From assembly GCF_024763615.1 (NCBI RefSeq), contig NC_077223.1, positions 81,158,627 through 81,222,626 of the forward strand: a stretch of 64,000 nt of DNA, given 5' to 3'. Under the pieces are notes generated by a model, which was not told the DNA's origin, ran no database searches, and saw only the letters and a list, made by a program, of their open reading frames with translations. This document shows, in pieces, positions 1-11,847 of this stretch. Source of the stretch: Phlebotomus papatasi. Taxonomy: Eukaryota > Arthropoda > Insecta > Diptera > Psychodidae. Within the stretch, counting starts at the first letter, position 1; each line of letters starts with the position of its first letter. The position numbers and the translations under genes were made by a program.

Positions 1-1533
1 CACAAAAGCAACCAAATTATAAAACTAAAGCATTAAAAATATACAAATAAAAATGAAGTACTAAATTTATCAAGAAAAAAAGCCCTGTCCAACTTGTACC
101 ATTATCAAACTTGTACCACTTTACCCTACGTCAAGTAACAAAAGGTAATCCAAAGCATAATTTATCCGCATTGAAATGCCCCTTGTGTGAAAGTCATTAG
201 GAAATACGATTGCTTTAAATTTGTGTTGGCTAATACGGTTCTATGATGAACATCCGGTGATATGGAAAAAAAAGAAAAGATTTAGGGCTGAAGGAACGAA
301 AAAAAAGAAATGGAGACATTATGAAATTGTTCTGGTGCATAAGATGCACTCAACGAGCACTAATTAAGAGATAATACGTCACCAATTTGTAAGAAAGACT
401 CCCAAATGGCATTTTTATTGAATGAGACGAGGAAGCATCAATTTATATGCAATTTTTGTCTCAAGTGAGAGTAGAAGTCAAAAGTCCCATTTTAAACATC
501 ATCATCCCACCTCGACACTACAAATAAACAAACTAATAATATACTTTTTTATTATTCCATCTCATACTAAAGCCAAGAAGATGTCAAATAAAAAGTCTCA
601 CTTTGCCACAAATTTTATGATCCCCCGATTGAGCATATTTAGTTCAATGCTTTGACAGTTGAACGTCTTTTTTCTGCTGAAATGAAATTTTATTTTTTAA
701 ATTTATGTTCTGCTAAATAATTTGTCAAATAACTTGACAAAGCACTCAGAAAACACTCAAAATCACCACATTTTAATAAGTTGCTCCTATTTGTGTCTTT
801 CAAGGAGGTTTTTCCACACAGTTGCGAAAGAAAATGTGGGAAAACCTCTTTGAAGGAAATATGAGATGAAGATGACTGGTTTTGACGTTTTATTTTGACT
901 TTGGATTATTTGTGTAAAATTTCTTGAAACCTCTTCAAAGAATATTCACCTTGAACTTGCTTCCAATTTTTTTTCGGTGCCTCTCTCAAAAGCGTAATTT
1001 CCAATTTTTCCACTTTAGACACACTCATTGAAACCTTCATTAATTTCACTGCAGGGTTAATTGAACAAATGAAGACTCATTAAGCCAGAGTTTCGAAAGT
1101 TTATTGTGACGCCTAAACTATTAAATTTGCTCAAATATTGAAATCGACGTCTAAACTACATGAATTATGGAAAGAAAAATGAATAATGAATCAATTTATC
1201 AATAAGTACAACATGTAATTAATTTAATCGATATATTTGTAATAAGAGTGGGATAGATATTTATTATCAGGAGGTGAACAGTTCTGTCACTCACGTTTCA
1301 CTGCTATAATTTCCCAATAAGCAAAATTTTTGCTCAAATGTTGACTGAATTGTTATTAAAGACAATTTATAAAGGCTCCTTACTCATTTTGAGTAGTTTT
1401 CGTAAAAAATTGCATTTTTGAGAGACAATTTTGATAGAATTTTGACGTTTCTACATACAGTAGTGCTGACAGTTTCCTTCAACAAAGCAATTTGTGACGA
1501 AAATTGTTCCCAATGTGTAGAAGCCTTAAGACT
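1..1533. other. AT-rich DNA, no gene seen
   Basis: Only short chance frames (for example 422-655). A local hairpin AGGAGGTTTTTCCACA / TGTGGGAAAACCTCTTTG lies at 804-856. Confidence 0.5.
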
Positions 1534-1785
1534 TTAACGCTTTAAGGACGAATGGGATACCGGTGTCCCAAAAATAAAAACTTATTTTTAGGAGTACTTG
1601 GAGGACAAAATAACTCTCTGTAATGAAAAAAATAGTTTTTGTTTTTGGGACAACGGTGTCCCACTCGTCCTTCACTGAGAAAAAACGGGCGTGCGATTAA
1701 CTTTTTTTTCCTCATAACTTTAACACTTTTTAGGTGTAAAAATATATCAACATTTTTTAATGTTAATTTTAGGGTAAGTGTCCTA

Positions 1786-3074
1786 ATTCAAAACCAGTTC
1801 CAGACGCTTTAACTTTGACACAAGATTCAAGACATTAAATTATTTTTTTTTTCTGAAGAAAATTACATAAATTTGCTCTTTGACTCTTCTAGAATATTAC
1901 TATTTAGTACAAATTCTTTAAATTGAGTTTAAAAACTACTTTAATACAAGAAAAATACACATGTGCAAAATGCTACTATTGGAAACAATTTAATCCAAAT
2001 GGAGACAAGGGAAATTTTTCAATTGGAGACAAACACTAAGTGATTAAGAAAATAGTTTATTTAATCATATTTTTTTTAGATGACATTTTTAGTATCCTCA
2101 TTCTCGCCTTTTCACGGGTTTTCTCAAACCAGTCAGTGATGTTCTCAGAGGTAACACCAGCTCTTTGGGTGGTATATGATTCTGGTTTACGTTGGCTTAA
2201 TTCAGGATGTCTCTTCAAAAACTTCCAGAACCAAGCATATCCTGGTCTTCCATCTACAAACTCATTGGTGATCTCAAACTTCTTACACATGAGTTGCACG
2301 GTGTCGAGGACTTGGTCCTTAGTTATAGGATGCCATTTGTCAACGCATTCCAAAATCCATTCAACAAGCTCGTCTTCCATGACCTTTGGTAAAGTGGGGC
2401 GCCTTCCCACACTGCATTCCTCCGGATATCTTCTAGTAAGCTTATTATAAAGTGTTGATTTCGGAACGTGAAACAAAACTGACGCCTCTGTTAGTGATTT
2501 TCCACGACGAAAGGCTTCCAAAGCTTTGTTGAGTTGCTCTTAAGTGTAGGTTTTGTTCTTCTTCCTGGTCTTATTTTCCTTTCCCATCTGAAAAAATAAG
2601 GAGATCGCTCCAATAAACCCATATTTTCGGTGTTTCCCATTGAAGCACTTGCGCACATTTCACAAATGCACTTTTTCTTCAGAAAATATGTAATTATTTT
2701 AATTGAGCACTTCACTTACGGTTAACAATAAAATTTAAGACTTAATTTCACTAAAATTTGCCAGATATAGTGCATAAACGTCAAAAAATTAATAAACAAC
2801 AATCAGCTTACTTGCCTTTTTTATTAGAAAAAATGGTCGATCGATGAATTTTTTCGACGGTGAAAAGTTACACTGTCAATTGAGATGAGACTTTTAAATG
2901 TTAAAACTTATTAATATGAATGGATTTTCGCTTTATTTGAACCATAAGGAACTAAATATTAAAAATGTACCACAGAAAATGTATGAATAAAACTATAAGT
3001 TGAGTATTTATTGTGGAAAAAATATGTTTCCATTTGAAGTAGCGAAAAATTTCCAATTGGAGCAGGTTTTGAAT
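1786..3074 (-). mobile_element. pogo-like DNA transposon with TA flanks
   Basis: Imperfect terminal repeats ATTCAAAACCAGTTCC (left) and ATTCAAAACCTGCTCC (right, reversed), each next to TA. It is inserted in the CACTGAG MITE. GGAGAC-containing motifs repeat just inside the left end. At 1.29 kb it carries only the DNA-binding part of a transposase. Confidence 0.7.
2057..2587 (-). pseudogene. pogo/Jerky-type HTH protein with early stop
   Basis: The translation from ATG near 2587 reads MGKENKTRKKNKTYT, then a TAA at about 2539-2541, then EQLNKALEAFRRGKSLTEAS and onward to 2057. After the stop comes a psq-type HTH (SLTEASVLFHVPKSTLYNK), then a CENP-B-type HTH region (MEDELVEWILECVDKW ... FWKFLKRHPELSQRKPES). 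Length after the stop is about 160 aa; there is no DDE nuclease domain. It is either a broken transposase remnant or a solo HTH protein of a non-autonomous element. A start at 2521 would skip the stop but would clip the HTH. Confidence 0.7.
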
Positions 3075-3781
3075 TAGCTTAATTTACCCTACACCTTTTT
3101 AAGGGTAAAAATAACATGAAAAAGGGTAACTTTAACCCCTAATACGCCTAAAAAACATAATATTTACACCAATTTCGGATCAATTTTGCAAGGTAAAATT
3201 AACATTTCCGGAATGTTATTTTAACTTTTTCAGATTTCTCTCAGTGTTAAAGGGTGGGTTAAACTTAAAATATTACCAAATTTTTGGGTAACAAACAATA
3301 CGCGTTCTAGAATTATCTAGAACCTAAACATAACCTCCTGCAACTCATCAAAGCGTCATTATTTTTTTAGAATTTTACTTCTTCAATTAAACGAATTATT
3401 AATAATTGTCAATTATTCAATCGTAATATGAATCTCATATTACGAGTTTCATTTCAACTTTGAAATTCTTATCTTACGAAATTTTCAATTTCATCTAGTG
3501 ATAAAAGTCCTTTGCTACAAAAAATTTAAAGGTAATGGAAATTCATTTCAAAATGGCAAAAGCACTAGGGATATCTCCTCTTTCAAAACCATTTTGAAAT
3601 TCAAAACCGGGAGTTTGAACTGCTAAATGGTCTGCAAACCTTGTGATCCATTGAGTCAGAATCCAAAAGGCGCATCAACCCAAAAATCATTGAAAAAATC
3701 CATTTTATTGTTTTTAGAGAATTAAAAGCGACTATTAGTTGGATGGCCCATACCATAGACGTCCCGAATCAATAAGTAAGA

Positions 3782-3999
3782 TAGGGGGAAGTGGGGCACC
3801 TGTTAAAGTGGGGTATCTTTGAAATTGGAATTTTTCTCCTATTTTTAAGTGTAACTGAGCCATATAATAATGTAATTTAGCTTCTCAATCTGTTTAAGCA
3901 GCTAAATTATATCCCAATAAGGCCCAATAATATTTAAAAATAGGTGAAAAATTCCAATTTCAAAGGTGCCCACTTTCAAAGGTGCCCCACTTCCTCCTA
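3782..3999. mobile_element. TAGGGGGAAG MITE, copy A
   Basis: 218 bp inverted-repeat element: TAGGGGGAAGTGGGGCACC at left, GGTGCCCCACTTCCTCCTA at right, with A/T-rich arms folding back (CAATTTCAAAGGTGCCC). TA at both ends suggests a TA target. Related copies at 56157-56375 and 63753-63936. Confidence 0.75.
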
Positions 4000-4559
4000 C
4001 ATTTTGCAAAAATATTAATTTACGAGAAAGCTGCTTGGAAAAGTGGTGCCGCGTACGTTAGAAATTCAACAAAAATATGCTCCAGAGCAAATTCCTTGGC
4101 CACATTCGAATCGTTTTTGGTAGTAAAACCGATTTTGCGCATGGTGTTCTAGCTATATGGAAAAGAATCACGGTCCTAGAATAAAGCAGTGAACGGAAGC
4201 TTGATATTCGGTTCTAGAGCAAACAAAGCATAAAATATCTGTGTGAAACGGTATAGGTCTTAATATCAGGGATGCTCGTTAGTTGTCTATAGTTTATATG
4301 ATTTTTCAAAAGTCCCTTTCTAAGATCATTTTTGGGAATTTCTAATTAGACTTTGTTTTTTTTTTGCCCCCAAGGATTTTTCTTTACAAATATAACATAA
4401 TTTTAAACTTGAAGCACAAATTAACCTTTCCAACGGATGTCCATTTATTAAGTTCTGTACACTAGATCCGGAGGAATAATTGATAATATCAGACAAAACT
4501 GCAAAAACAAAAAAAAAACTTTAAAGAAAATTGTGACGTAAAATCTGTCTACTCACTAG

Positions 4560-6260
4560 GCAAATTATTGCAATAATAACATTTCAAAGTGACATTAAAA
4601 TAAAGCTGCAATATTGAAGTGAATATTGAAACCAATATTTCAATGTTTTCCTACGCACTGTACAAATTGACTTAAATATTAAAACTTCAATATTACAACT
4701 CATTAAAATACCATTCTAGTCAGAGATTTAGTTCCTTTCAAACATCGAAAACATCTCTTGGAATTAGAAAGTTTATGAACAGGAAGACATCCTCAGAATA
4801 TCATCGTAGACAGCACCAGAAATTCTGCTGTATATCCTGCTCAATTCTTCTCAAAAACCTATCTTTTCAGGGCTTTTTTCTTACTTCCTCCATCAGGAAA
4901 TTTCAGATCTTTTGGGATTTTGTTGTATCTTTTGTCAAGTACGCCCGGAGTACTCATGTTGGTCAGAAGATTTCTCCTGATTTCTCCAGAAAATCACAGA
5001 TCTTCTGACATTTTCTTCTGTATTTTGTCAAGAACATTCAAAATACTGAAGTTGATCAGAAGACTTCTCCTGGACTCTTCAGGAAATCACAGATCTTTTG
5101 GGATTTTCTTTTGTATTTTGTCAAGAACACCCAAAATACCCAAGCTGGTCAGAAGATTTCTCCTGGTTTTTCCAGAAAATCACAGATCTTCTGATATTTT
5201 CTTCTGTATTTTGTCAAGAAAATTCAAAATACTGAAGTTGATCAGAAGACTTCTCCTGGTCTCTTCAGGAAATCACAGATCTTCTGATTGTGAGATTTTC
5301 TTTTATATTTTGTCAAGAACATCCAAAATACCCAAGTTGGTCAGAAGACTTCTCTTGGTTTCTCCAGGAAATCACAGATTTTCTGGGATTTTGTTGTACC
5401 TGTCGTCAAGTACAACCGAAATTTTGGGCGTTCTTGACAAAATGCAGAAGAAAATCCCGGAAGATCTGTGATTTCCTGGGAGAACCAAGTGAAATCCTCT
5501 TGCCAACTTGGGTATTTTGGGTGTGTTTGACAAAATACAAAAGAAAATCCCAGAAAATATGTGATTTCCTGGAGGAACCAGGAGAAATCTTCTCACCAAC
5601 TTGGTTATTTTGCGTGTTCTTGATAAAATACAGAAGAAAATCCCAGAAGATCTGTCATTTCCTGGAGGAACCAGGAGAAATCTCCTGACCAACTTCGGTA
5701 TTTTGGGTGTATTCGACCAAGTGCACAAGAAAATTCCAGAGGAACTGTGATTTCCTGGAGGTAGCAGGTAAGAAATGCTAACCAAGCTGGGTTCTTGTGA
5801 AGATTTGACAAAATGTACAGCGAAATTCCAAGAATCTGGGATTTACCGGAGGAAGCAGGAAGAGGTCCTGACTTGGAATCTTAGATGTGTTTTCATTCAT
5901 GAACAAGGAAATCCCAACAGTTATGTGATGTTCTGAACGAAGAAGATTCCTTATCATTAAAAAATATTGAACGAAATATCAAATCAATTTTATATTTAGA
6001 ATTTCTTTAAATGTTATTTCAATGTGACTTTGAAAATTTTTATTGACATTATTGGGCCTAGTATGTAGCCTTTCAAAATAATGAAATAAAATATTGAAAA
6101 AAATGCTCCATATTGAAACAAATATTTCAATAATTGCTTACACACTTGACAATTGTCTTCAATATTGAAACTTTTATGTCAATAAATCTTTGCAATGTGG
6201 ATCTTTGCCTTGTCAATATTGGATATTGAAAAGAAATATTGCAATAAATATTATCTAATG
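4560..6260. mobile_element. Foldback element with 93-bp tandem-repeat arms
   Basis: Outer parts on both sides are AT-rich and reverse complementary (CAATATTGAA / TTCAATATTG motifs with matching order). The inner part, about 4900-5860, is a tandem array with unit starts (TATTTTGTCAAG) at 5021, 5114, 5207 and 5306, so a period of 93-99 bp; the array runs + up to about 5400 and reversed from about 5415. Long open frames on both strands are a by-product of a period divisible by three (31 codons). I see no reason to call them genes. Confidence 0.65.
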
Positions 6261-6262
6261 TA

Positions 6263-6535
6263 TACCCAAGAAACAATTTTTTCTTAATATAGTGTTGTAG
6301 AATTCTTTAAGTAAGGCACTATAGAACCAAAAATCTTATTATTTGCTTATAACGCTCTTGGTCCCATCATTGAGATTACTATAAGTAAAGTGGCGCACTC
6401 TTAAGGATCTTAAGAGCTCCTATAGGAATTCCTACGGAAAATTCTGACTTTAAGTCTTTTAAAAGTGCACTAAAAGACTTGTTTAATACTTGGTTCTATA
6501 AGGCAGCCATTTTGCTTCTTGGGTAGCCAGCTTAA
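6263..6535 (+). mobile_element. TACCCAAGAA MITE, copy 1
   Basis: 273 bp with ends TACCCAAGAAAC and TTCTTGGGTA. The same sequence, reversed, is at 46077-46349, including the shared CCTATAGGAATTCCTAC-type centre. No coding capacity. Confidence 0.75.
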
Positions 6536-8401
6536 GAGCAAAACCAAGGATCTTGATCAGGAGACTTGACTCCGCCAAACCTACCAAACGTACCATGTGA
6601 GATCCGTGTGCCAAAAATCGTGTTGCAAATATAACTTTGTTATACAAACTTAAGAGTAACTTTTTTTGGATTAAGTTTGGTTAGAATCATAGAATTACTC
6701 CACACATAACCTCAAATAAACTCTTAAATTCACTTTGACTTTAATAAATTACGTCATTTTTTTTTTAATATATAAATAGACATGAAGGATATCTCAAAGT
6801 AATCTTACTTGACATTGTGCACACATAACTAAATTTTCTAAATATGATAACATTATCTTCTTTTTGACTGAGGAATTTTTACAACGTCTTGAATTTATCA
6901 TAGAAAAATTTCTTCCACAAATAGAGAGTCAGAAAAATTTGCAGTCTAAACACAATAAAAACGTAAAATATCTTCTAAAATCTTAAACTAATCTCCAGAA
7001 TGAATGGAGTTGTTTGTCTTCTCTAAACAAATTGCAAAAATGACTTTGAACTCAACAATTAAAATCTGAAAATAAACTGCAATGATATTAATCACTTAAA
7101 CTGCTAAATATCAAAAACTAATGAGAGATAAAACAAGGGCAAATCTTTGTATTTAAATCAAATTAATTTTTAATTAGTTCTGGGTGTATATCTCACAAAT
7201 TATTTCATGCCTTAGCTCTTCCTCAATAAATTCTTTGAGAAGAAAAGAATTCCATAAGAAAAAAATAACAGTGTTGAAGAAAATGTGACCTTCGCATATT
7301 TCTTGACTTTCCGTCTTCTTTTGATGATTCTATGAGTCAGGGAGCCAGCAATATTTGTGGCAAATGCACAAAATTTGGAGAAATGAATTCAATGGCTGTG
7401 GCAAATGTGCAGCAGAGCTTCTATCAATTGGATTTCATCCAAAATTTAATTAATAATGTGCACTGGTACAGTGAATATTCAGTGAAACACGCAATTTTGC
7501 AGTACAATTCAATTTCCCATTTCAATAAAGTTAATACAACTCATACTTCATTTTTGTCCATGGACTATGAATATCGCAAAATTTCGGGGAGGGATTTATG
7601 AACAAATTTCCTCTCAGTAATAAATTAATTGTGATTTGTTCTTCCAATCGAATATTGAAGTGATTTTGGGGATATTTATTCTATGGGTTTTATTGATGGT
7701 GGAAAATACAAATAAAAAACAATTAAATGTCAAATGATTGTGGAAATTACCATTTTTTATCCGGGGATTCTATGTAATCAAAAGGTTCAATAAACCTCTG
7801 GTTTAAACATTAAATCAATTGAAAATTCATCACAAGAGTTCAGTTAAAAATAACACACAAATTATGACGGGAAAATACTCACATTTTATGTTTATTGTAA
7901 ATTATTTTCTGTGTACAAATGTGCTTTCTCTTGAGATCTGTGGAAATGGAAAAAGATTATCTCAAAGATTGAAAATTTAGGAAAACCACCAAATTCTAGC
8001 TCTGAAGAAGTTGTGCTTCACATTTTGCTCTTGGTTTATTCGAGCGTTATTGCTTTTCTTAAGACACCAATGAGGGTTTAACAACGAAATAAGGAAAATA
8101 AGTACTTATGTAGCTATCGTAGCTATTTATACTGAGCGCTCACAACCAAAGTTTTCCCAAGAGAAAGGGCATTCGGAGATCGGTTTCGAAAGTCAAAGAA
8201 AATACATTTATAGGGGAATGTAGGCATGGTTCGTACACAGTCAACCTTCGGACGTTGTGAATTTCCTATTTGTTTGTAAAGAGCCACACGGTAAAAAATT
8301 TCGTCACATATTTGTTCCAAAAATTAGCTCGTTCACGTGAAACCAAATTTTTGGCACAATCTTGTTCCTTATACGAGACTTAAGAAGATACTCAACATTA
8401 G
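6536..8401. other. AT-rich DNA, no supported gene
   Basis: An 89-aa open frame at 7332-7601 (+) has no recognised motif and no splice support; left uncalled. 8312-8401 resembles 12356-12452 (see findings). Confidence 0.45.
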
Positions 8402-8828
8402 TAGGGGAGACCGGGGTACCTATAGCCAGGGGTAAAAGTAGACAGTGGATTTTTCTCGTTTTTCTTAAAATGTACATCGAGCAAAGTATTTTTTAATGAA
8501 AGTAGGAACACATCTCCATATTCCCAGAAATATTTATAACTCTGATCCTGTTATCCTACAATTTAGAAGCATTTTTATAAAATGGGTGTAAAATTGTAGT
8601 TTTGATGTTACAGTTTTTGGACCAGCATTTGGTTTTCTGAGTTTCTAGTCAAGATTTCATAGTTTTACCTCGTTTCTGGTTTAATAAACCTAATTAAAAA
8701 ATATTTTTCACTTGGATAATTATTATCCACTTTTTTATATAAGATGATAAGCACTGAAACAGCCCTCGGGGCAGTTGTAGTCACTCTTCCGTGGCGGGCT
8801 AAAACTATCAATGATTTTTCACTAATCC

Positions 8829-11800
8829 CACAGAGAATAAAAAGAGGTAATTTGGTGGTCCAAAGGAGACAACTCCTAGTGGAAATGCACCAAAATGTTG
8901 GATAGCCTTGGCGCCTAGCCCCTTTTTGACCAAAGGAGACTATTAATAGTCAACAAATTGGTTAGCGCCTGAATCAACCCACAGATTGTCAAATGTTTAC
9001 CTGTTTTGCCAATTAAGTGGTTAGTCTTGACATCAAGCACCTTTTTGGACCAATGGAGACCATCATGGTCAACAAATTGGTTAATACCCACATTAAGCAA
9101 CTTTTTGTAAAAAGTATACCAATTTTCTCTCCTTTTGCCACCTTTTTCATTAAAAGCTTCTTTTTTGTTTCTGTTATATATATTTTTTTTTTATTTCAAA
9201 TGATATATGTTGCAGAATTATTGACATAAGTTTTTTTTTTAACAAAGTTAGTTTTACAAAGTTCTTCCACCCTAATACAAGTTTCAAGACTTTGTTTATT
9301 GTAAATTCGCACACTGGCCTGTCAATTTTCGTAATTAATTTCTTGCACACAACATAGATTTTGGGAATTATTTTCCAAAAAATATGATACTTCATAATAT
9401 GTGCCGTTTTAGAATATATTGTCATTTGATGAAACTTTGTCATTTAAAAAGTAAAGCGTGCGTAACATTCGACTGCGATTCCAATAAGTTGTCATACATA
9501 TTTTCAAATACACCGGGCATTTCAAAGAATATTTTTTAGATTAAATTTCATAGGCAACATATGCAAAATATTTTCATTATTAATCACATATTCATATATA
9601 TCTTCATAAATTCCCATTTTTTTCAAAAGAGAGATAAGATCATATTCAGACTCTTGTCCTAATAATGGATTTTTCAACATATTGGTGATCACGTTAAAAT
9701 TCTGCTTTTTATCCTCAGAAATATCATTTGAAAAGTGATCACACAGCACATTTCCAAAAACGAACAAATATCTTTAATTCACATCTTCTCTTGTGAAATT
9801 ATCTCTCGAATGAAGTGTACATAAAAGCTGGGAAACTTTGGTTTTGAATTCACTTACAGTAGAATTAATTTCAAGATCACATATTCTATCACTTACGTCA
9901 ATGTTGTGAACATAACCAACTTCTAATTCCTTGTTTTGTTGTAGCGTAGGTTCTTCTACTATTTCAAAACGTTTATTAACAATATGTTTCTGAAGATGTT
10001 TTTGAAAAGCTTTTGCACTTTGGAAAGTTTACTTACAGTTGTTTTGGCCATAGAGAAACGATGTTTGAGAATGCTGATTTTTGAGATGATGATTGTAGTC
10101 CTGAGCGGTGCCAAATGGCAAGGAACCTTTACACTCTCCGTAGTACAGAACCGCAGAAAATTATCACAACGCAATGAAATGCGATCATCATTGTTAGTTG
10201 AAATTCCATAGAAAAAATTCTGCACTAGATACCACACTGTTTCACATTCGAGAGCGTATTTTCCAGCATGAAGGACATGAAAAGCCTTAAAGCATAAATC
10301 TACAGCATCCAATAATATGCTCATGTTAAAGAACAGATCTTTATGGCAGTACACTCTCTTGCTTCACTGAACATCCTAGAGAAATCAGAATAAATCTAAA
10401 AAAAAATAGTCTGTGAAGTCCTAAAATCATATCCTTGATAAAAAATAAAATACTTACCAAAAGATTGCCCTCCTTGTGTGCAAATAGTGGCCATTGCTCT
10501 ATAATATCATTTGAGTCACTCTTTAAAAGATCCTCCTTCCTCAAAGGGAAACACTTTATCCAGAGCGTTAAAGATTCATTTGAAATCTCTGTCTCCGGGG
10601 TCATTGTCATCAACTGTTCTTTCAGGTTGCTCAAATTGATTTCCGGATCAGCAACCATTTCAACTACCTCAATATGAGTCTCCTTTCGAATCTTTCGCTT
10701 CGAAGGACGTTGACGGTTGTGATTGCGAGAAAACAAGAGCCCCGCGTAATATTTGTGAGCCGCATTTTTGGGAGAGAAGTATTTAACCTAAAACAAACAT
10801 AAAATAAAACCACCGTCAAAGAAAATTAAAAAGTTTCAAACCTTTTCTTTTGTCGGGAACATCTCTGAAATTTCCTCAGAAATTTGAGCCATCATCTTGC
10901 ATGTAATTTGGATATTATGTGCATCGAAGTAGTCCAGAATCCTATCAACCAATTCATCTCTCCAATATTTATCAAACTTTCCATGCCGAGAATAATATTT
11001 TTTGATATTGTCGCTTCCTGGCATAGACATTAGAATGTCCTCCAGATGGATTGAAAACCATGTTGTTTTCGATTAACCTTGTACTTGTGCTGGATTGGAT
11101 GCATTCTGACAATGTACAAGGCACTCCCTCATACACCCTTCCGGATTTAGAGAATCCGGAAGGGCTGCCTTCCACTTCCTCCAATGTGATTTAAAAATCA
11201 CTCTCGTTGCGTCAGAGGGTAAGAATGCCTCTATATCCATCAAATCGGCATTCTTTAGGATGTCTACAGTGACTTTTTTCGCTTTAATTAGAAAAAAATA
11301 AAAATTTTCAATAGGGCTCCTGCGAATTTGAGGTTATATTTAACATATTACCTAATAAGCCTTCGTAGAGTTCTTCTACTCCAAAATCTCTGCATAATTC
11401 CCGAAGTTCAGCATCCTCCACTTCTTCCTCACCAGAAACACTCATTTTTCCACTTCAACTTAAATGCACAAACGTTTATTCACAAGCTCCACGTTTCTTT
11501 CGCTCACGCTCACGCCATAAAAATGAAACTATTTGTCAATTGGCAGAAAGAGACAGAGATATTTTTCTTTGACAAAAAGGAGACAAAATCGCACACCAAT
11601 GGTCAACAAGTTGATTAACTGTAAATTGAACTACCCAAGACGACCAATTTTTGTCTCCATTTGACAATTTCCGACCTCCGTTTGTCTCTTTTTGACAATT
11701 TGTTGTTTCCTTTTGTCTCCAGTCGACAAAAAGGAGACAGTATCGCACACCAATGGTAATCAAATTGGTTGACTATAAATTGAACTCCGTGGGTTAACCA

Positions 11801-11847
11801 ACTTTTGTCTCTTTTTGACAATTTTCAACCTCTTTTTATTCTCTGTG
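8829..11847 (-). mobile_element. Nested 3.0 kb transposon, CACAGAGAAT ends
   Basis: Terminal repeats CACAGAGAATAAAAAGAGGT at 8829-8848 and its exact inverse at 11828-11847. Inside each end are repeated blocks with GGAGAC and TGGTCAACAAATTGGTTA-type motifs; at the right end the block is duplicated with a 154 bp period (11571, 11725). Such subterminal repeats are typical transposase-binding sites. It encodes a spliced, decayed gene on the - strand (9440-11445). Superfamily not determined. Confidence 0.65.
9440..11445 (-). pseudogene. Spliced transposon gene, decayed, unclassified
   Basis: Reading leftward: exon 11445-11352 (MSVSGEEEVEDAELRELCRD, then EELYEGLL), exon 11281-11078 (KKVTVDILKNADLMDIEAF, then FKSHWRKWKAALPDS), exon from 11034 (GSDNIKKYYSRHGKFDKYW ... 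EKV), exon from about 10790 (KYFSPKNAAHKYYAG ... KEGNLL, donor GTAAGT), exon near 10400. The introns are GT-AG and short. The first two exons look like a SAM-type helical domain; this is inference. Further left (10354-9440) the reading needs frame changes and meets stops (DLCFKAFHVLHAGKYALE; KNPLLGQESEYD), so it is inactive. The layout resembles multi-domain proteins common in insect and vertebrate transposons whose naming I cannot confirm. Confidence 0.5.

Larger units (their letters stand above)
1673..3246. mobile_element. CACTGAG MITE, copy 1, interrupted
   Basis: Ends CACTGAGAAAAA and TCTCTCAGTG. Sequence before 1784 and after 3076 matches the intact copies at 16623-16886 and 34766-35016. 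TT flanks both ends, so the target duplication appears to be 2 bp. The middle is replaced by the pogo-like element 1786-3074. Confidence 0.75.
1534..3262. mobile_element. piggyBac-like palindromic MITE, interrupted
   Basis: TTAA at both ends (1534-1537, 3259-3262), left arm CTTTAAGGACGAATGGGA then CCGGTGTCCC, right arm the inverse CCGGTGTCCC...TCGTCCTT. The right arm is split by the element at 1673-3246. TTAA target duplication and C-rich ends are typical of piggyBac-type transposition. The same arms occur at 27746-28214. Confidence 0.65.

Noticed and set aside
4920..5785. Long open frames on both strands with 31-residue repeats
   Set aside because: They follow from a tandem repeat whose period is divisible by three, inside a foldback element; no start context, splice sites or domain.
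7332..7601. 89-aa open frame
   Set aside because: No recognised motif, no splice support, AT-rich surroundings.
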